Of a stretch of 64,000 bases of DNA, positions 17,410 to 26,830 are shown in pieces. The DNA comes from Suilimivivens sp009774465 (GTDB lineage: Bacteria > Bacillota > Clostridia > Lachnospirales > Lachnospiraceae), in contig CANDAE010000007.1 of NCBI GenBank assembly GCA_947382645.1, positions 62,001-126,000 on the forward strand. The letters run 5' to 3'. The first letter of the stretch is position 1, and every line of letters starts with the position of its first letter. The position numbers were made by a program, and so were the translations under genes. The notes below the pieces were generated by a model. The model made no database searches and was not told the DNA's origin. It was given only the letters and a program-made list of their open reading frames with translations.

Positions 17410-17437
17410 TTCTATCATTACCAATAAAAATTGTAAA
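17409..17437 (-). promoter_or_regulatory. Sigma-A-type promoter of the rhomboid-like operon
   Basis: On the minus strand TTTACA (17437-17432), a 17-base spacer and TAGAAT (17414-17409) precede the gene starting at 17359. It diverges from the activase promoter at 17521-17549. Confidence 0.65.
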
Positions 17438-17520
17438 TAAAACCCACTTGTCTTTTTCACTTTATATGAATATTTTAGAATTTGACAATTTTTTCTTCAC
17501 AAAATGTTTATCTGTTCGCG

Positions 17521-17549
17521 TTGCAATTTAAAAACTGGTGTCGTATAAT
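17521..17549 (+). promoter_or_regulatory. Sigma-A-type promoter of the activase gene
   Basis: TTGCAA (17521-17526), a 17-base spacer and TATAAT (17544-17549) stand about 50 bases before the ATG at 17602. Confidence 0.75.
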
Positions 17550-17601
17550 AACTTAGCATGTCAAAAGACGTCGATAACTATTAGAAAGGTTGAGTAAAAT
17601 T

Positions 17602-20600
17602 ATGAACAGTCAGCAATATACTTTGGGCATTGATATTGGCTCTACCACTGTTAAAATTGCCATTTTGGACGATGCTCATAATATCCTGTTTTCCGATTAT
17701 AAAAGACATTTTGCAAATATAAGACAAACCCTGTCAGCTCTTTTGCAGCAGGCCTATTCCCAACTTGGGAATATTCTTCTCCACCCTATGATCACCGGCT
17801 CCGGCGGCCTGACATTAGCCAATCATCTGCAGGTTCCCTTTGTGCAGGAAGTTATTTCCGTAGCTTCCGCATTAAAGGAATTTGCGCCAAAAACAGATGT
17901 AGCCATTGAATTGGGCGGTGAAGACGCCAAAATTATATATTTTGAAGGGGGAAACGTAGAACAGCGTATGAACGGTATCTGTGCAGGCGGTACCGGTTCT
18001 TTTATTGACCAGATGGCTTCCCTTTTACAGACCGATGCCGCCGGCTTAAATGAATACGCAAAGAGCTATCATTCCCTGTACACCATCGCTGCCAGATGCG
18101 GTGTTTTTGCAAAATCAGATATTCAGCCTCTGATCAATGACGGTGCCACCAAGGAAGATTTGTCCGCATCTATCTTTCAGGCTGTGGTCAATCAAACCAT
18201 CAGCGGCCTTGCCTGCGGAAAGCCGATTCGTGGACATGTAGCCTTTTTAGGCGGCCCGCTTCATTTTCTTTCCGAATTAAAAACAGCTTTTATTCGCACA
18301 TTAAAGCTGGATGAGGAACATATTATCAGGACAGACCGCTCTCATCTTTTTGCTGCAATCGGCTCTGCCCTGAATGCAAAAAAAGAAGTCTCATTCACTA
18401 TGGAAGAAATGGTCAAAAAACTTTCCTCCAATATCAAAATGGAATTTGAAGTAGAACGTATGGAGCCGCTTTTTGCCGATCATTCAGAATACGAAAGCTT
18501 CAAAGCCCGCCATGCAAAGCACTGTGTCAGAACCGGCAGCCTTGCCTCCTATCGCGGCAACTGCTTTTTGGGAATTGATGCGGGCAGTACAACTACAAAG
18601 GTTGCACTGGTAGGGGAAGATGGTTCCCTGCTTTATTCTTTTTACAGCAGTAATGACGGAAGTCCTTTAAAAACAGCAATTCGTTCCATTAAGGAAATCT
18701 ATTCACAGCTTCCTTCTGACGCTCAGATTGTCCGTTCCTGCTCTACCGGATATGGAGAGGCTCTTATGAAAGCCGCCTTCCTTCTGGATGACGGAGAAGT
18801 TGAAACTGTCGCCCATTATTATGCGGCCGCTTTCTTTAATCCAAAGGTGGACTGTATTCTGGATATAGGCGGTCAGGATATGAAATGTATCAAAATTAAA
18901 GATCAGACGGTTGACAGCGTACAGTTAAATGAAGCCTGCTCTTCCGGCTGCGGCTCCTTTATAGAAACCTTTGCCAAATCATTAAATTATACCGTTGAGG
19001 ACTTTGCAAAAGCGGCTCTGTTTGCCGAACATCCTATTGACTTGGGAACCAGATGTACCGTATTTATGAACTCTAAAGTAAAACAGGCGCAAAAGGAAGG
19101 CGCATCTGTTCCTGATATCTCCGCCGGCCTTGCCTACTCAGTCATTAAGAATGCCCTGTTTAAGGTAATCAAGGTTTCCGACGCTTCTGCTCTCGGTAAA
19201 AACATTGTAGTACAGGGCGGTACTTTTTATAATGATGCGGTGCTTAGAAGTTTTGAAAAAATTGCAGACTGTGAAGCCATCCGCCCTGATATTGCAGGTA
19301 TCATGGGTGCATTTGGCGCCGCGCTGATTGCCAGAGAGCGTTTTACGGAAGGCTATGAAACTTCCATGCTCTCCTTTGAAAAGATAAATACGCTCCAGTT
19401 TGAAACCAGTATGGCAAAATGTAAAGGATGCACTAATAATTGTCGTCTGACCATCAATAAGTTTACCGGTGGTCGTCAATATATTTCTGGCAACCGCTGT
19501 GAGCGGGGACTTGGAAAGCAGAAAAATGAAAATAATATCCCCAATCTTTTTGATTACAAATTAAAGCGGATCTTCGGTTATGAAGCTCTGGCAGCTGACG
19601 AAGCACCCAGAGGCAGTGTAGGTATCCCCCGAGTGCTTAACATGTATGAAAACTATCCCTTCTGGTTTACCTTTTTTACAAAGCTGGGCTATCGGGTAGT
19701 GTTATCTCCTCTTTCCAACCGCAAAATCTATGAGCTTGGAATTGAGTCCATTCCAAGTGAATCAGAATGCTACCCTGCCAAGCTGGCCCACGGCCATGTA
19801 AGCTGGCTGATTAATCAAAAGGTGGATTTCATCTTTTATCCCGCTCTCTTTTATGAGAGAAATGAATTTGAAGAGGCAAATAACCACTACAACTGCCCTA
19901 TTGTCACCTCCTATTCGGAAAATATAAAGAACAACGTGGAGGAAATCGGCAAAGGAGAAGTGATTCTGCGCAATCCTTTTATGTCATTTCGGGACTTGAA
20001 AACCATTTCCGAAGCCCTGGTCAAAGAATTTAAGGAACTGCCGGTGGAAGAGGTAATGGAAGCGGCGCGCTCAGGCTTCGAAGAATTAGATAAAGCAAGA
20101 CGGGATATGCAGAAAAAAGGGGAAGAGGTTCTTGCCTGGCTGGAAGAAACCGGCAAACGTGGTATTGTGCTCGCGGGACGCCCTTATCATATTGATCCTG
20201 AAATCAATCATGGCATTCCGGAACTTATTACCTCTTATGATATTGCAGTGCTGACGGAAGATTCTGTTTCCCATCTGGCTGCACCGGAGCGCCCCCTTAT
20301 TGTATCTGACCAGTGGATGTACCATTCCAGACTTTACGCAGCGGCAAGTTATGTGAAAACAGTGGATAATCTGGATTTGATTCAGCTTAACTCCTTTGGA
20401 TGCGGACTGGATGCTGTTACCACCGATCAGGTAAGCGACATTTTAACCGACTCCGGTAAGATTTATACCTGCCTTAAAATCGACGAAGTAAATAATTTAG
20501 GAGCTGCCAGAATTAGAATTCGTTCTCTCCTTTCTGCCATCCGGGTGAAAGAAAAACAGAATGAAAAACGCAGCATTCACTCCTCCGCAATCAGCAAAGT

Positions 20601-21858
20601 TGCTTTTACAGAGGAAATGCGTAAGGATTATACCATTTTGTGTCCTCAAATGTCCCCTGTCCACTTTGATATTTTGGAGGCAGCATTTAATGCCTGCGGG
20701 TATCATTTTGAGGTACTGGAAAATGACAACAGACGGGCTGTTGATGTGGGACTGAAATACGTAAATAATGACGCCTGCTACCCTTCCCTTATGGTGGTGG
20801 GACAGATCATGGATGCATTGCTTTCCGGCAAGTATGATGTAAATAAGGTTGCAGTTATTATGACACAGACCGGCGGCGGATGCCGTGCTACCAACTACAT
20901 CGGCTTTATCCGCAGAGCCCTTGAAAAAGCCGGTATTCCCCAGGTTCCTGTGATTTCATTAAACATGGCCGGAATCGAATCCAACCCCGGGTTCCATTTG
21001 AACCTGGAGCTGCTTATGCGTGCTGCTTATGGCGCTGTTTTTGGTGACATATTCATGCGCTGCATTTACCGTATGCGCCCCTATGAAAAAGAAGCAGGCA
21101 GTGTTTTGGCAGTTCATCAGAAATGGCTGACAAAATGCCGCGAATTTGTCTCTGCCAAGCATATGAATTTCTTTACTTTCAAAAAAATGTGCCGGCAGAT
21201 GATTGAAGAATTTGATGCGATTCCATTAACCGATGAGAAAAAACCGCGGGTTGGCATTGTAGGTGAAATTCTTGTTAAGTTTGCCCCTGCCGCCAACAAT
21301 CATCTGGTGGAATTACTGGAATCAGAAGGTGCGGAAGCTGTTGTTCCGGATCTTTTAGACTTTATGCTCTACTGCTTCTACAACCAGCTTTATAAAGCAG
21401 ATGAGCTTGGCACAAGTAAAAAGGCGGCGTTTATTTCCAAATTGGGGATTGATGCCCTGGAATTTCTGCGTAGCAGCGCGGTGAAAGCATTTTCCAGAAG
21501 CAGGCACTTTACTCCTCCTGTCAGCATTTATCAGACAGCAGAATATGCCAAACCCATAGTTTCCATTGGCAACCAGACCGGCGAAGGCTGGTTCCTTACA
21601 GGAGAAATGGTGGAATTGATTCACAGCGGCGTTAACAATATTGTTTGTACACAGCCCTTTGCCTGTCTCCCTAACCACGTAGTGGGAAAAGGAGTTATCA
21701 AAGAACTGCGCAGGCAGTACCCGCTCAGCAACATTGTTGCCATTGACTATGATCCGGGGGCCAGCGAAGTAAACCAGCTTAACAGAATTAAACTGATGCT
21801 CTCAACCGCCCAGAAAAATATGGCCTCATCAGAAGAAAATGTCCAGGAAACTGCTTAA
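17602..21858 (+). CDS. Large acyl-CoA dehydratase activase-related protein (double BcrAD/BadFG ATPase plus DUF2229)
   Basis: The 1418-residue protein holds two ASKHA-fold ATPase modules. The first starts LGIDIGSTTVKIAI (residue 8) and carries LGGEDAKIIYF and GICAGGTGSFIDQMA. The second starts LGIDAGSTTTKVAL (about 324) and has LDIGGQDMKCIKI and EACSSGCGSFIETFA. The cysteines at the glycine turns match those that hold the bridging iron-sulfur cluster in 2-hydroxyglutaryl-CoA dehydratase activator. A cysteine-rich linker (KCKGCTNNCRLTI) and a long DUF2229/dehydratase-subunit-like part follow (SESECYPAKLAHGH, MTQTGGGCRATNYIGFIRR). I chose the ATG at 17602 over the TTG at 17590 because of the AGAAAGG position. 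No dehydratase subunits are present here, so the true target is unknown. A radical, ATP-driven electron-transfer role is inferred. Confidence 0.88.
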   Translation: MNSQQYTLGIDIGSTTVKIAILDDAHNILFSDYKRHFANIRQTLSALLQQAYSQLGNILLHPMITGSGGLTLANHLQVPFVQEVISVASALKEFAPKTDVAIELGGEDAKIIYFEGGNVEQRMNGICAGGTGSFIDQMASLLQTDAAGLNEYAKSYHSLYTIAARCGVFAKSDIQPLINDGATKEDLSASIFQAVVNQTISGLACGKPIRGHVAFLGGPLHFLSELKTAFIRTLKLDEEHIIRTDRSHLFAAIGSALNAKKEVSFTMEEMVKKLSSNIKMEFEVERMEPLFADHSEYESFKARHAKHCVRTGSLASYRGNCFLGIDAGSTTTKVALVGEDGSLLYSFYSSNDGSPLKTAIRSIKEIYSQLPSDAQIVRSCSTGYGEALMKAAFLLDDGEVETVAHYYAAAFFNPKVDCILDIGGQDMKCIKIKDQTVDSVQLNEACSSGCGSFIETFAKSLNYTVEDFAKAALFAEHPIDLGTRCTVFMNSKVKQAQKEGASVPDISAGLAYSVIKNALFKVIKVSDASALGKNIVVQGGTFYNDAVLRSFEKIADCEAIRPDIAGIMGAFGAALIARERFTEGYETSMLSFEKINTLQFETSMAKCKGCTNNCRLTINKFTGGRQYISGNRCERGLGKQKNENNIPNLFDYKLKRIFGYEALAADEAPRGSVGIPRVLNMYENYPFWFTFFTKLGYRVVLSPLSNRKIYELGIESIPSESECYPAKLAHGHVSWLINQKVDFIFYPALFYERNEFEEANNHYNCPIVTSYSENIKNNVEEIGKGEVILRNPFMSFRDLKTISEALVKEFKELPVEEVMEAARSGFEELDKARRDMQKKGEEVLAWLEETGKRGIVLAGRPYHIDPEINHGIPELITSYDIAVLTEDSVSHLAAPERPLIVSDQWMYHSRLYAAASYVKTVDNLDLIQLNSFGCGLDAVTTDQVSDILTDSGKIYTCLKIDEVNNLGAARIRIRSLLSAIRVKEKQNEKRSIHSSAISKVAFTEEMRKDYTILCPQMSPVHFDILEAAFNACGYHFEVLENDNRRAVDVGLKYVNNDACYPSLMVVGQIMDALLSGKYDVNKVAVIMTQTGGGCRATNYIGFIRRALEKAGIPQVPVISLNMAGIESNPGFHLNLELLMRAAYGAVFGDIFMRCIYRMRPYEKEAGSVLAVHQKWLTKCREFVSAKHMNFFTFKKMCRQMIEEFDAIPLTDEKKPRVGIVGEILVKFAPAANNHLVELLESEGAEAVVPDLLDFMLYCFYNQLYKADELGTSKKAAFISKLGIDALEFLRSSAVKAFSRSRHFTPPVSIYQTAEYAKPIVSIGNQTGEGWFLTGEMVELIHSGVNNIVCTQPFACLPNHVVGKGVIKELRRQYPLSNIVAIDYDPGASEVNQLNRIKLMLSTAQKNMASSEENVQETA

Positions 21859-21881
21859 GGAAGGAAAAAACAGGAATTATT

Positions 21882-23024
21882 ATGATTAAACAGGAAATTA
21901 ATGAAATCAAAAGACTCTATACCCCCAGCAACTGCTCTATCACACGTATCTGCGGCTGCTATGTGGATGGAGAAAAAAATAAAAAAACTACCTTTAAGGA
22001 AGCATTTCTCTCACTTCCCGAGGAAGAAATTTTCAAATATTTTGAGCTGCTTCGCAAAACCCTTTCAGGTACCCCTGGAAAAAATCTGCTGAATCTGGAA
22101 TTTCCTCTTGCAAGCGAAGAAGAAGGCGGCACTCAGGAATTCCTTCTGCGCCTTCGGGACAGTAAATTAAAGGATGATACCATTTTAGATGAATTTTATG
22201 ACAAAGTGATTGGTTCCTATGAATATGTTGGAAATTATCTGATTCTGATTATCCATGATGCTTATGATGTTCCTGGGAAAACTACTGACGGTCTTACGAT
22301 GGAGGATGCCTCTGACACTGTGTATGAATATATTTTGTGCTGCATCTGCCCTGTAAATCTTTCAAAACCCGGGTTAAGTTATGATGCGGAAACAAATGAA
22401 TTTCACAACAGAGTCCGTGACTGGATTGTGGAAGTTCCTGAAGCCGGTTTTCTCTTTCCCGCCTTCAATGAAAGAAGCTCTGATATTCACAGCACTCTCT
22501 ATTATTCCAAAAATCCGGAGGAAGCACACCCTGAATTTGTTGATTTCATTTTAGGGGCAGTTCTCCCTCTCTCGGCCGGAAGCCAGAAGGAAACCTTTCA
22601 CACGCTGGTTGCAGAAACTCTGGGAGACGAAGCTGATTATGAAGTAATTAAAAATATACATGAAAACCTTACGGAAATGATTGAAGAGCATAAGGAAATA
22701 CCTGAACCTCTTATGCTTGATAAACAGCAGGTTAAAAATTTATTTGAAAAAAGCGGCGTGCAGGAAGAAAAGCTGTCAGACTTTGAAAAACTTTATGACG
22801 CAGCCGCCGGTGAGCATACTTCCCTTTTAGTAGATAATGTTGCAAACACCCGCACCTTTGAGGTTAAAACGCCTGACGTTGTAGTTAAAGTTAATCCTGA
22901 ACGTGCAGATCTGGTAAATACTGTTATGATCGAAGGCAGGCGTTGTCTGGTCATAGAAATAAATGACCATGTGGAAGTTAATGGAATTCAAATACATGTA
23001 AATAAGCCGCAGCAATCTTCATAA
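21882..23024 (+). CDS. DUF4317 family protein
   Basis: The 380-residue soluble protein follows the activase gene by 23 bases on the same strand, so they share a transcript. It opens with IKQEINEIKRLYTPSNCSITRICGCYVDGEKN, followed by SLPEEEIFKYFELLRKTLSG, the typical start of DUF4317 proteins of Clostridia. Other family segments are LILIIHDAYDVPGKT and YEYILCCICPVNLSKPGL. No signal peptide, membrane helix or catalytic motif is apparent. Pairing with an iron-sulfur activase is suggestive but does not show function. Transcription ends at the strong hairpin at 23006-23044, whose stem overlaps the last codons. Confidence 0.82.
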   Translation: MIKQEINEIKRLYTPSNCSITRICGCYVDGEKNKKTTFKEAFLSLPEEEIFKYFELLRKTLSGTPGKNLLNLEFPLASEEEGGTQEFLLRLRDSKLKDDTILDEFYDKVIGSYEYVGNYLILIIHDAYDVPGKTTDGLTMEDASDTVYEYILCCICPVNLSKPGLSYDAETNEFHNRVRDWIVEVPEAGFLFPAFNERSSDIHSTLYYSKNPEEAHPEFVDFILGAVLPLSAGSQKETFHTLVAETLGDEADYEVIKNIHENLTEMIEEHKEIPEPLMLDKQQVKNLFEKSGVQEEKLSDFEKLYDAAAGEHTSLLVDNVANTRTFEVKTPDVVVKVNPERADLVNTVMIEGRRCLVIEINDHVEVNGIQIHVNKPQQSS

Positions 23025-23044
23025 GATGCTGCGGCTCTCTTTTA
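23006..23044. terminator. Terminator after the DUF4317 gene, probably also usable from the other side
   Basis: GCCGCAGC (23006-23013) pairs with GCTGCGGC (23028-23035), with an inner ATCTT/AAGAT stem and a TCTCTTTT run on the plus strand. The TAA of the DUF4317 gene lies in the loop. The convergent HDOD gene ends at 23056. Confidence 0.85.
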
Positions 23045-23055
23045 ATTTCCATCAC

Positions 23056-24279
23056 TTATTCGGAAAACATGGCCCTGTACCATTGCAGGGACTGTATGTA
23101 GGCATCAAAAACCTGATCCATTTCCATATTATTAATAATCATTAAACGAAATACTTCCTGCCAGTTAGCCCTTTCATACTGGGTAACAAATTCAAGAACC
23201 GGTGCCAGTACCCCTTTATGCTCCACCAGAGCATCACTTATTTCCTTCGATACCTTAACCATTTTAAGCGCTTCTTCCATCGTCTGGTTTAAAATCAGGT
23301 CAAGCACTGAGAACAGCCCCATAAGGAAAAGTTCCGAAGTATTCATGCTCATTTCAAATGCAGGTGCAAGATTTTCTGCAAATTTTGCACGAAGCAGGGA
23401 AAGTCTTGTCACTTCATTCGGCTTATCCGCATAAAGTTTATTGGCTACCGCAGTGTTAATCCATTTCTTCAGTTCACGCTGTCCTAACATGGCAGCCGCA
23501 TGTCTGATGGATGTGATTTCTGAGTTAACAGACATTCTGTTAACCATTTTTAACAGGGATATAACAAGCGCTGTATCCCGCCCAATAATATCTGCTGCTT
23601 TCGTCAAATCAAAATCAACATCATTAACCATATTTAAAAGCTCTATATAATTCACTTTTAACGGTGCTACCTCATTTACCCCCTGCGTGACAGGAATATG
23701 GTAAAAATCACCTTCATACAGCTTATATCCGCCTTCTTTTTTCAGTGCCTCATAAATATCCTGGTTTGGGACATTTCCTGCACAGAGACTTACATTTGGA
23801 TAAATATTGCTAAAATAAATCTTAGCCTTGGAGATATCTATTTTCTTATAATCCAATAATACATAATCTACTAAAAGAAGAACTTCACGATAAGGTTCGA
23901 AATTCTGCACTGTCAGTTTCCGAATTGCAAGCTTGAAGCCTTTACTCTTTAGCTCCCGCAGCCTGTCTACATAAATTTTCTCAGGCAGAACCGTATGATC
24001 CATAAGCAGCACAAGGCGTTCATGAGGTGCCGGTGCCTGGTTTTCAATATCGGTAAATAAAGAAATATTGTTTATTTCCACAAAAATTTCTTTATCTGAG
24101 GGAATTGTCTCTATTCCCATACTTTCTAAAACTTCGAGCCCCGGAATATCCACTGCCCCATCATGCTGACGCGTCCCCTGAAGACTTGGATTCAGCAAAG
24201 TATTTTTCTTCTGAGTAAATAATGAATACGCCCGCACGCTCATTTCTTCATCAAATAAGGGTATTAATGTAACAAGCAT
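23056..24279 (-). CDS. HDOD-domain signalling protein with degenerate EAL-like N-terminus (YuxH-like)
   Basis: The 407-residue protein has the layout of YuxH-type regulators. Residues 1-190 resemble an EAL barrel (EIFVEINNISL, LVLLMDHTVLPEKIYVDRLRELKSKGFKLAI) but lack the catalytic E-x-L and metal residues. Residues 195-400 form an HDOD domain (VNYIELLNMVNDVDFDLTKAADIIGRD, ALVISLLKMVNRM, RHAAAMLGQRELKKW). Such proteins are thought to act as protein-protein or regulatory modules linked to cyclic-di-GMP or motility rather than as enzymes. AAAGGAG lies six bases before the ATG. It is convergent with the DUF4317 gene. Confidence 0.83.
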   Translation of the reverse strand: MLVTLIPLFDEEMSVRAYSLFTQKKNTLLNPSLQGTRQHDGAVDIPGLEVLESMGIETIPSDKEIFVEINNISLFTDIENQAPAPHERLVLLMDHTVLPEKIYVDRLRELKSKGFKLAIRKLTVQNFEPYREVLLLVDYVLLDYKKIDISKAKIYFSNIYPNVSLCAGNVPNQDIYEALKKEGGYKLYEGDFYHIPVTQGVNEVAPLKVNYIELLNMVNDVDFDLTKAADIIGRDTALVISLLKMVNRMSVNSEITSIRHAAAMLGQRELKKWINTAVANKLYADKPNEVTRLSLLRAKFAENLAPAFEMSMNTSELFLMGLFSVLDLILNQTMEEALKMVKVSKEISDALVEHKGVLAPVLEFVTQYERANWQEVFRLMIINNMEMDQVFDAYIQSLQWYRAMFSE

Positions 24280-24420
24280 ATCTTTCTCCTTTATGTTTAA
24301 CTAAACTTGATAGTATTAGTTTACACCATTTCTTCATGATACACAATATTCTGGCGAAATTTCCACGTAGAATTTTCCAGCAAAAAAGTCTTTTTGCTTC
24401 CTTCCTGATATCCTTTTGTT

Positions 24421-24666
24421 TTACGCGGTCTGTTCTTCCTGCGTATGAGCTGTAATATATTCCTGCAGGATATCATAAGCATCCTCTGCATTAAGACCTG
24501 ATGACGCAAGAAGCTGGTTGATTCCTTCCAAATCCTTATCTCGTTTTTCTCTGTATAATGCATCCAGCTCATTTTGTTCTGATTTTAATTTCGTGCGCAG
24601 TGCAAGGATTACTTCTTCCTTTTCCGCTATTTTTTCTTCTACTGTTTTTCTCTGCCCTCTTGCCAT
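24421..24666 (-). CDS. Small coiled-coil protein, 81 residues
   Basis: A good AGGAGG lies 12 bases before the ATG at 24666. The protein starts MARGQRKTVEEKIAEKEEVI, then a heptad-like helix through about residue 47 (LRTKLKSEQNELDALYREKRDKD), then a second helical part with LLASSGLNAEDAYDILQEYI. It is charged, lacks membrane segments and has no motif that I recognise. The helix-rich layout could suit a dimeric or DNA-associated protein. It lies between the debranching enzyme and HDOD genes, in its own short interval. Function unknown. Confidence 0.7.
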   Translation of the reverse strand: MARGQRKTVEEKIAEKEEVILALRTKLKSEQNELDALYREKRDKDLEGINQLLASSGLNAEDAYDILQEYITAHTQEEQTA

Positions 24667-24731
24667 AATTTGTATTTACCTCCTAAAAGCTATAGTTACT
24701 TTTATTATATGGACAAGATGTCAAAAATATT

Positions 24732-26672
24732 CTATTTTGTTTCCAAAGCTTCATACACCCGTAAAATTTCCCCTACACTCCATGCCTGGGCAAAGCACCC
24801 TCTGGAAAAGGACGGGTTTCCCCCATCATAAATTTCAGGGAGCTGTCCAATACAGCCTTCCCGCATGGCGCTTTCTAAAACCTCCAGCTGCTCCTGCACC
24901 TTTTCTTTGGCCTCCTTGGAGTAATCTCTGGTTTTCAGATATGCCAGATAGTATGCTCCCATTGGAAATACCCACACAGTCCCCTGATGATAAGCCAGAT
25001 CCCGTGCAAGCATTTCCCCTCCGTAAATGCCATGAAACTCTTTATCCTCTTTTGCAAGCGTCCGCAGGCCATAAGGTGTATACAACTTTTCAAACACTGT
25101 ATCCACCACCTGCTTCTCTCTTTCTTTATCAAGCATTGTAAAGGGCATGGAAACAGCCCAGATTTGATTACACCGAATCTGAATATCTGCGTTCGTGTCT
25201 GAAAGAACATCCTTAAGACATCCTGCTTCTTCATTCCAGAATTTTTCCTGAAAACTTTTCTTTACTTTCCCGGACAGGCTTCCATAGTCTTTCTGATCCT
25301 TTAAAACCTCTCCCAGTTCTTCCATAATGCAAAGGGCATTATACCAATAAGCATTGATTTCCACAGGCTTGCCATGTCTTGGAGTGGGAAGAATATCCCC
25401 GATTCTTACATCCATCCATGTTACCTGATCAAATCCTTTTCCTGCATAAATAAGTCCGTCCTCATCCATACCAATTCCATGCAGGGTTCCCCTTTTGTAA
25501 CATGTAATAATTTCCTTCATTACCGGCCACATTTCAGCAATAAATGAAACATCCTGTGTTTTCTGGTAATAAAGATATACCGCCTGAATAAACAAAAGTG
25601 CGGCGTCAACCGTATTATACCGGGGTTCATTTTTTCCTTCCGGAAAAAGATTAGGCATCAATCCATCTTTGCAGTACACAGCAAAGGTACGCAGAATACT
25701 TTTCACATTCTCAAATTGTCTGGTAGAAATACAGCAGCCTGCAAGCGCAATCATCGTATCACGCCCCCAGTCCTCAAAAAAAGGAAAACCTGCCAGTATG
25801 GTTTTACCGCCTGTAGACTTTCTTTCTGCCACAAACTGATCCGCACTTTTTACAAGCATTTTTGCCGCCTCATGCTCCAGCTTTGATGTGTCGGCAAGAT
25901 TCTTCCGGTATCTTACAGTTTCCTGTATTACCTGTTTTGCATCAAGTGTAGTCTCTCTCATGCTGTAAACAATTTCCAGGTAAGCACAGGTTTGCGCCTC
26001 CACCTGCTTTTCAATATAGTGATTTACAAAAGTATTTCCTTTTTCTGTCCTTCCATCGCAGGCATCATAAGCATAATATAAATTTTCCGCAAATTTACCC
26101 TGAATTTTCTTTGTCGTTCCGTCCGTATAGAAATAAAGAGTGTGCCCTTTAGAAGAAATACGGTTTCCTTCCAGTATAAATTGCTGTGTCTTTTCAGGCT
26201 GTTCTCCCTTCGGCACAAACTGCAGATGTGGAATCACCCGAAAATTAACAGGCGCTTTCCTTCTGTTGTCTATTTCATATATTACGGCAATCAGATTTTC
26301 TCCCTGTTTCATGGCAATTCTTTTGACTACTTCCACTCCATCTATCTGATATATCCATTTGGGGTAATCTTCAAAAGAAAAGGCGGAAAGATATCTGTAT
26401 CCCTCTTCGTTTAACTCTGCATCCATATAGGCCTGGCTTGACAGATGAAAACAGTTTCCTCCTAAACAAATTTCTTCCTCCAGTCTGTGAATCATATTAT
26501 AACGATAATTCGGCGGCTCCTCACAAGCCATGAAAAATGCGTGATCGTTTCTGGTATTAGAACCAATCATCGTGCCTGAAGAAAATCCGCCCAGCCCATT
26601 TGTTAAGAGATAACAGTTTTCTTCTCCCCGCTCTCTTACTGCCCAATCCTGCTTTCCATAAACAAATTTCAT
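24732..26672 (-). CDS. Glycogen debranching enzyme (amylo-alpha-1,6-glucosidase type)
   Basis: The 646-residue protein has the two-part layout of bacterial GDE proteins. An N-terminal beta domain (NCYLLTNGLGGFSSGTMIG; residues 20-40) is followed by a C-terminal (alpha/alpha)6 catalytic domain (AGFPFFEDWGRDTMIALAG near residue 293, GLMPNLFPEGKNEPRYNTVDAALLF near 337, YGGEMLARDLAYHQGTVWVFPMG near 560). The acidic residues in the last two segments are where the family places its catalytic pair. It hydrolyses the alpha-1,6 branch stubs of glycogen. The ATG at 26672 follows AAAGGGG by ten bases. No other glg gene is in the window. Confidence 0.92.
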   Translation of the reverse strand: MKFVYGKQDWAVRERGEENCYLLTNGLGGFSSGTMIGSNTRNDHAFFMACEEPPNYRYNMIHRLEEEICLGGNCFHLSSQAYMDAELNEEGYRYLSAFSFEDYPKWIYQIDGVEVVKRIAMKQGENLIAVIYEIDNRRKAPVNFRVIPHLQFVPKGEQPEKTQQFILEGNRISSKGHTLYFYTDGTTKKIQGKFAENLYYAYDACDGRTEKGNTFVNHYIEKQVEAQTCAYLEIVYSMRETTLDAKQVIQETVRYRKNLADTSKLEHEAAKMLVKSADQFVAERKSTGGKTILAGFPFFEDWGRDTMIALAGCCISTRQFENVKSILRTFAVYCKDGLMPNLFPEGKNEPRYNTVDAALLFIQAVYLYYQKTQDVSFIAEMWPVMKEIITCYKRGTLHGIGMDEDGLIYAGKGFDQVTWMDVRIGDILPTPRHGKPVEINAYWYNALCIMEELGEVLKDQKDYGSLSGKVKKSFQEKFWNEEAGCLKDVLSDTNADIQIRCNQIWAVSMPFTMLDKEREKQVVDTVFEKLYTPYGLRTLAKEDKEFHGIYGGEMLARDLAYHQGTVWVFPMGAYYLAYLKTRDYSKEAKEKVQEQLEVLESAMREGCIGQLPEIYDGGNPSFSRGCFAQAWSVGEILRVYEALETK

Positions 26673-26732
26673 ATTCAGTTAACCCCTTTATCATTATTTT
26701 GATATTTTCTCCCACATTTCCTTAAATGCAAA

Positions 26733-26769
26733 CATGAAGAAGCAAAAAGATCTATTTTGCTTCCCCATG
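26733..26769 (-). terminator. Terminator of the chemoreceptor gene
   Basis: CATGAAGAAGCAAAA (from 26733) pairs with the segment ending CATG at 26769, with G-T pairs and a short loop. It lies 62 bases past the MCP stop on the minus strand. Confidence 0.6.
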
Positions 26770-26830
26770 TATTTATATTACCTTCTTTTTCAAATTTTTA
26801 AATTATATATTGTTTATAATTATCAGTTAA

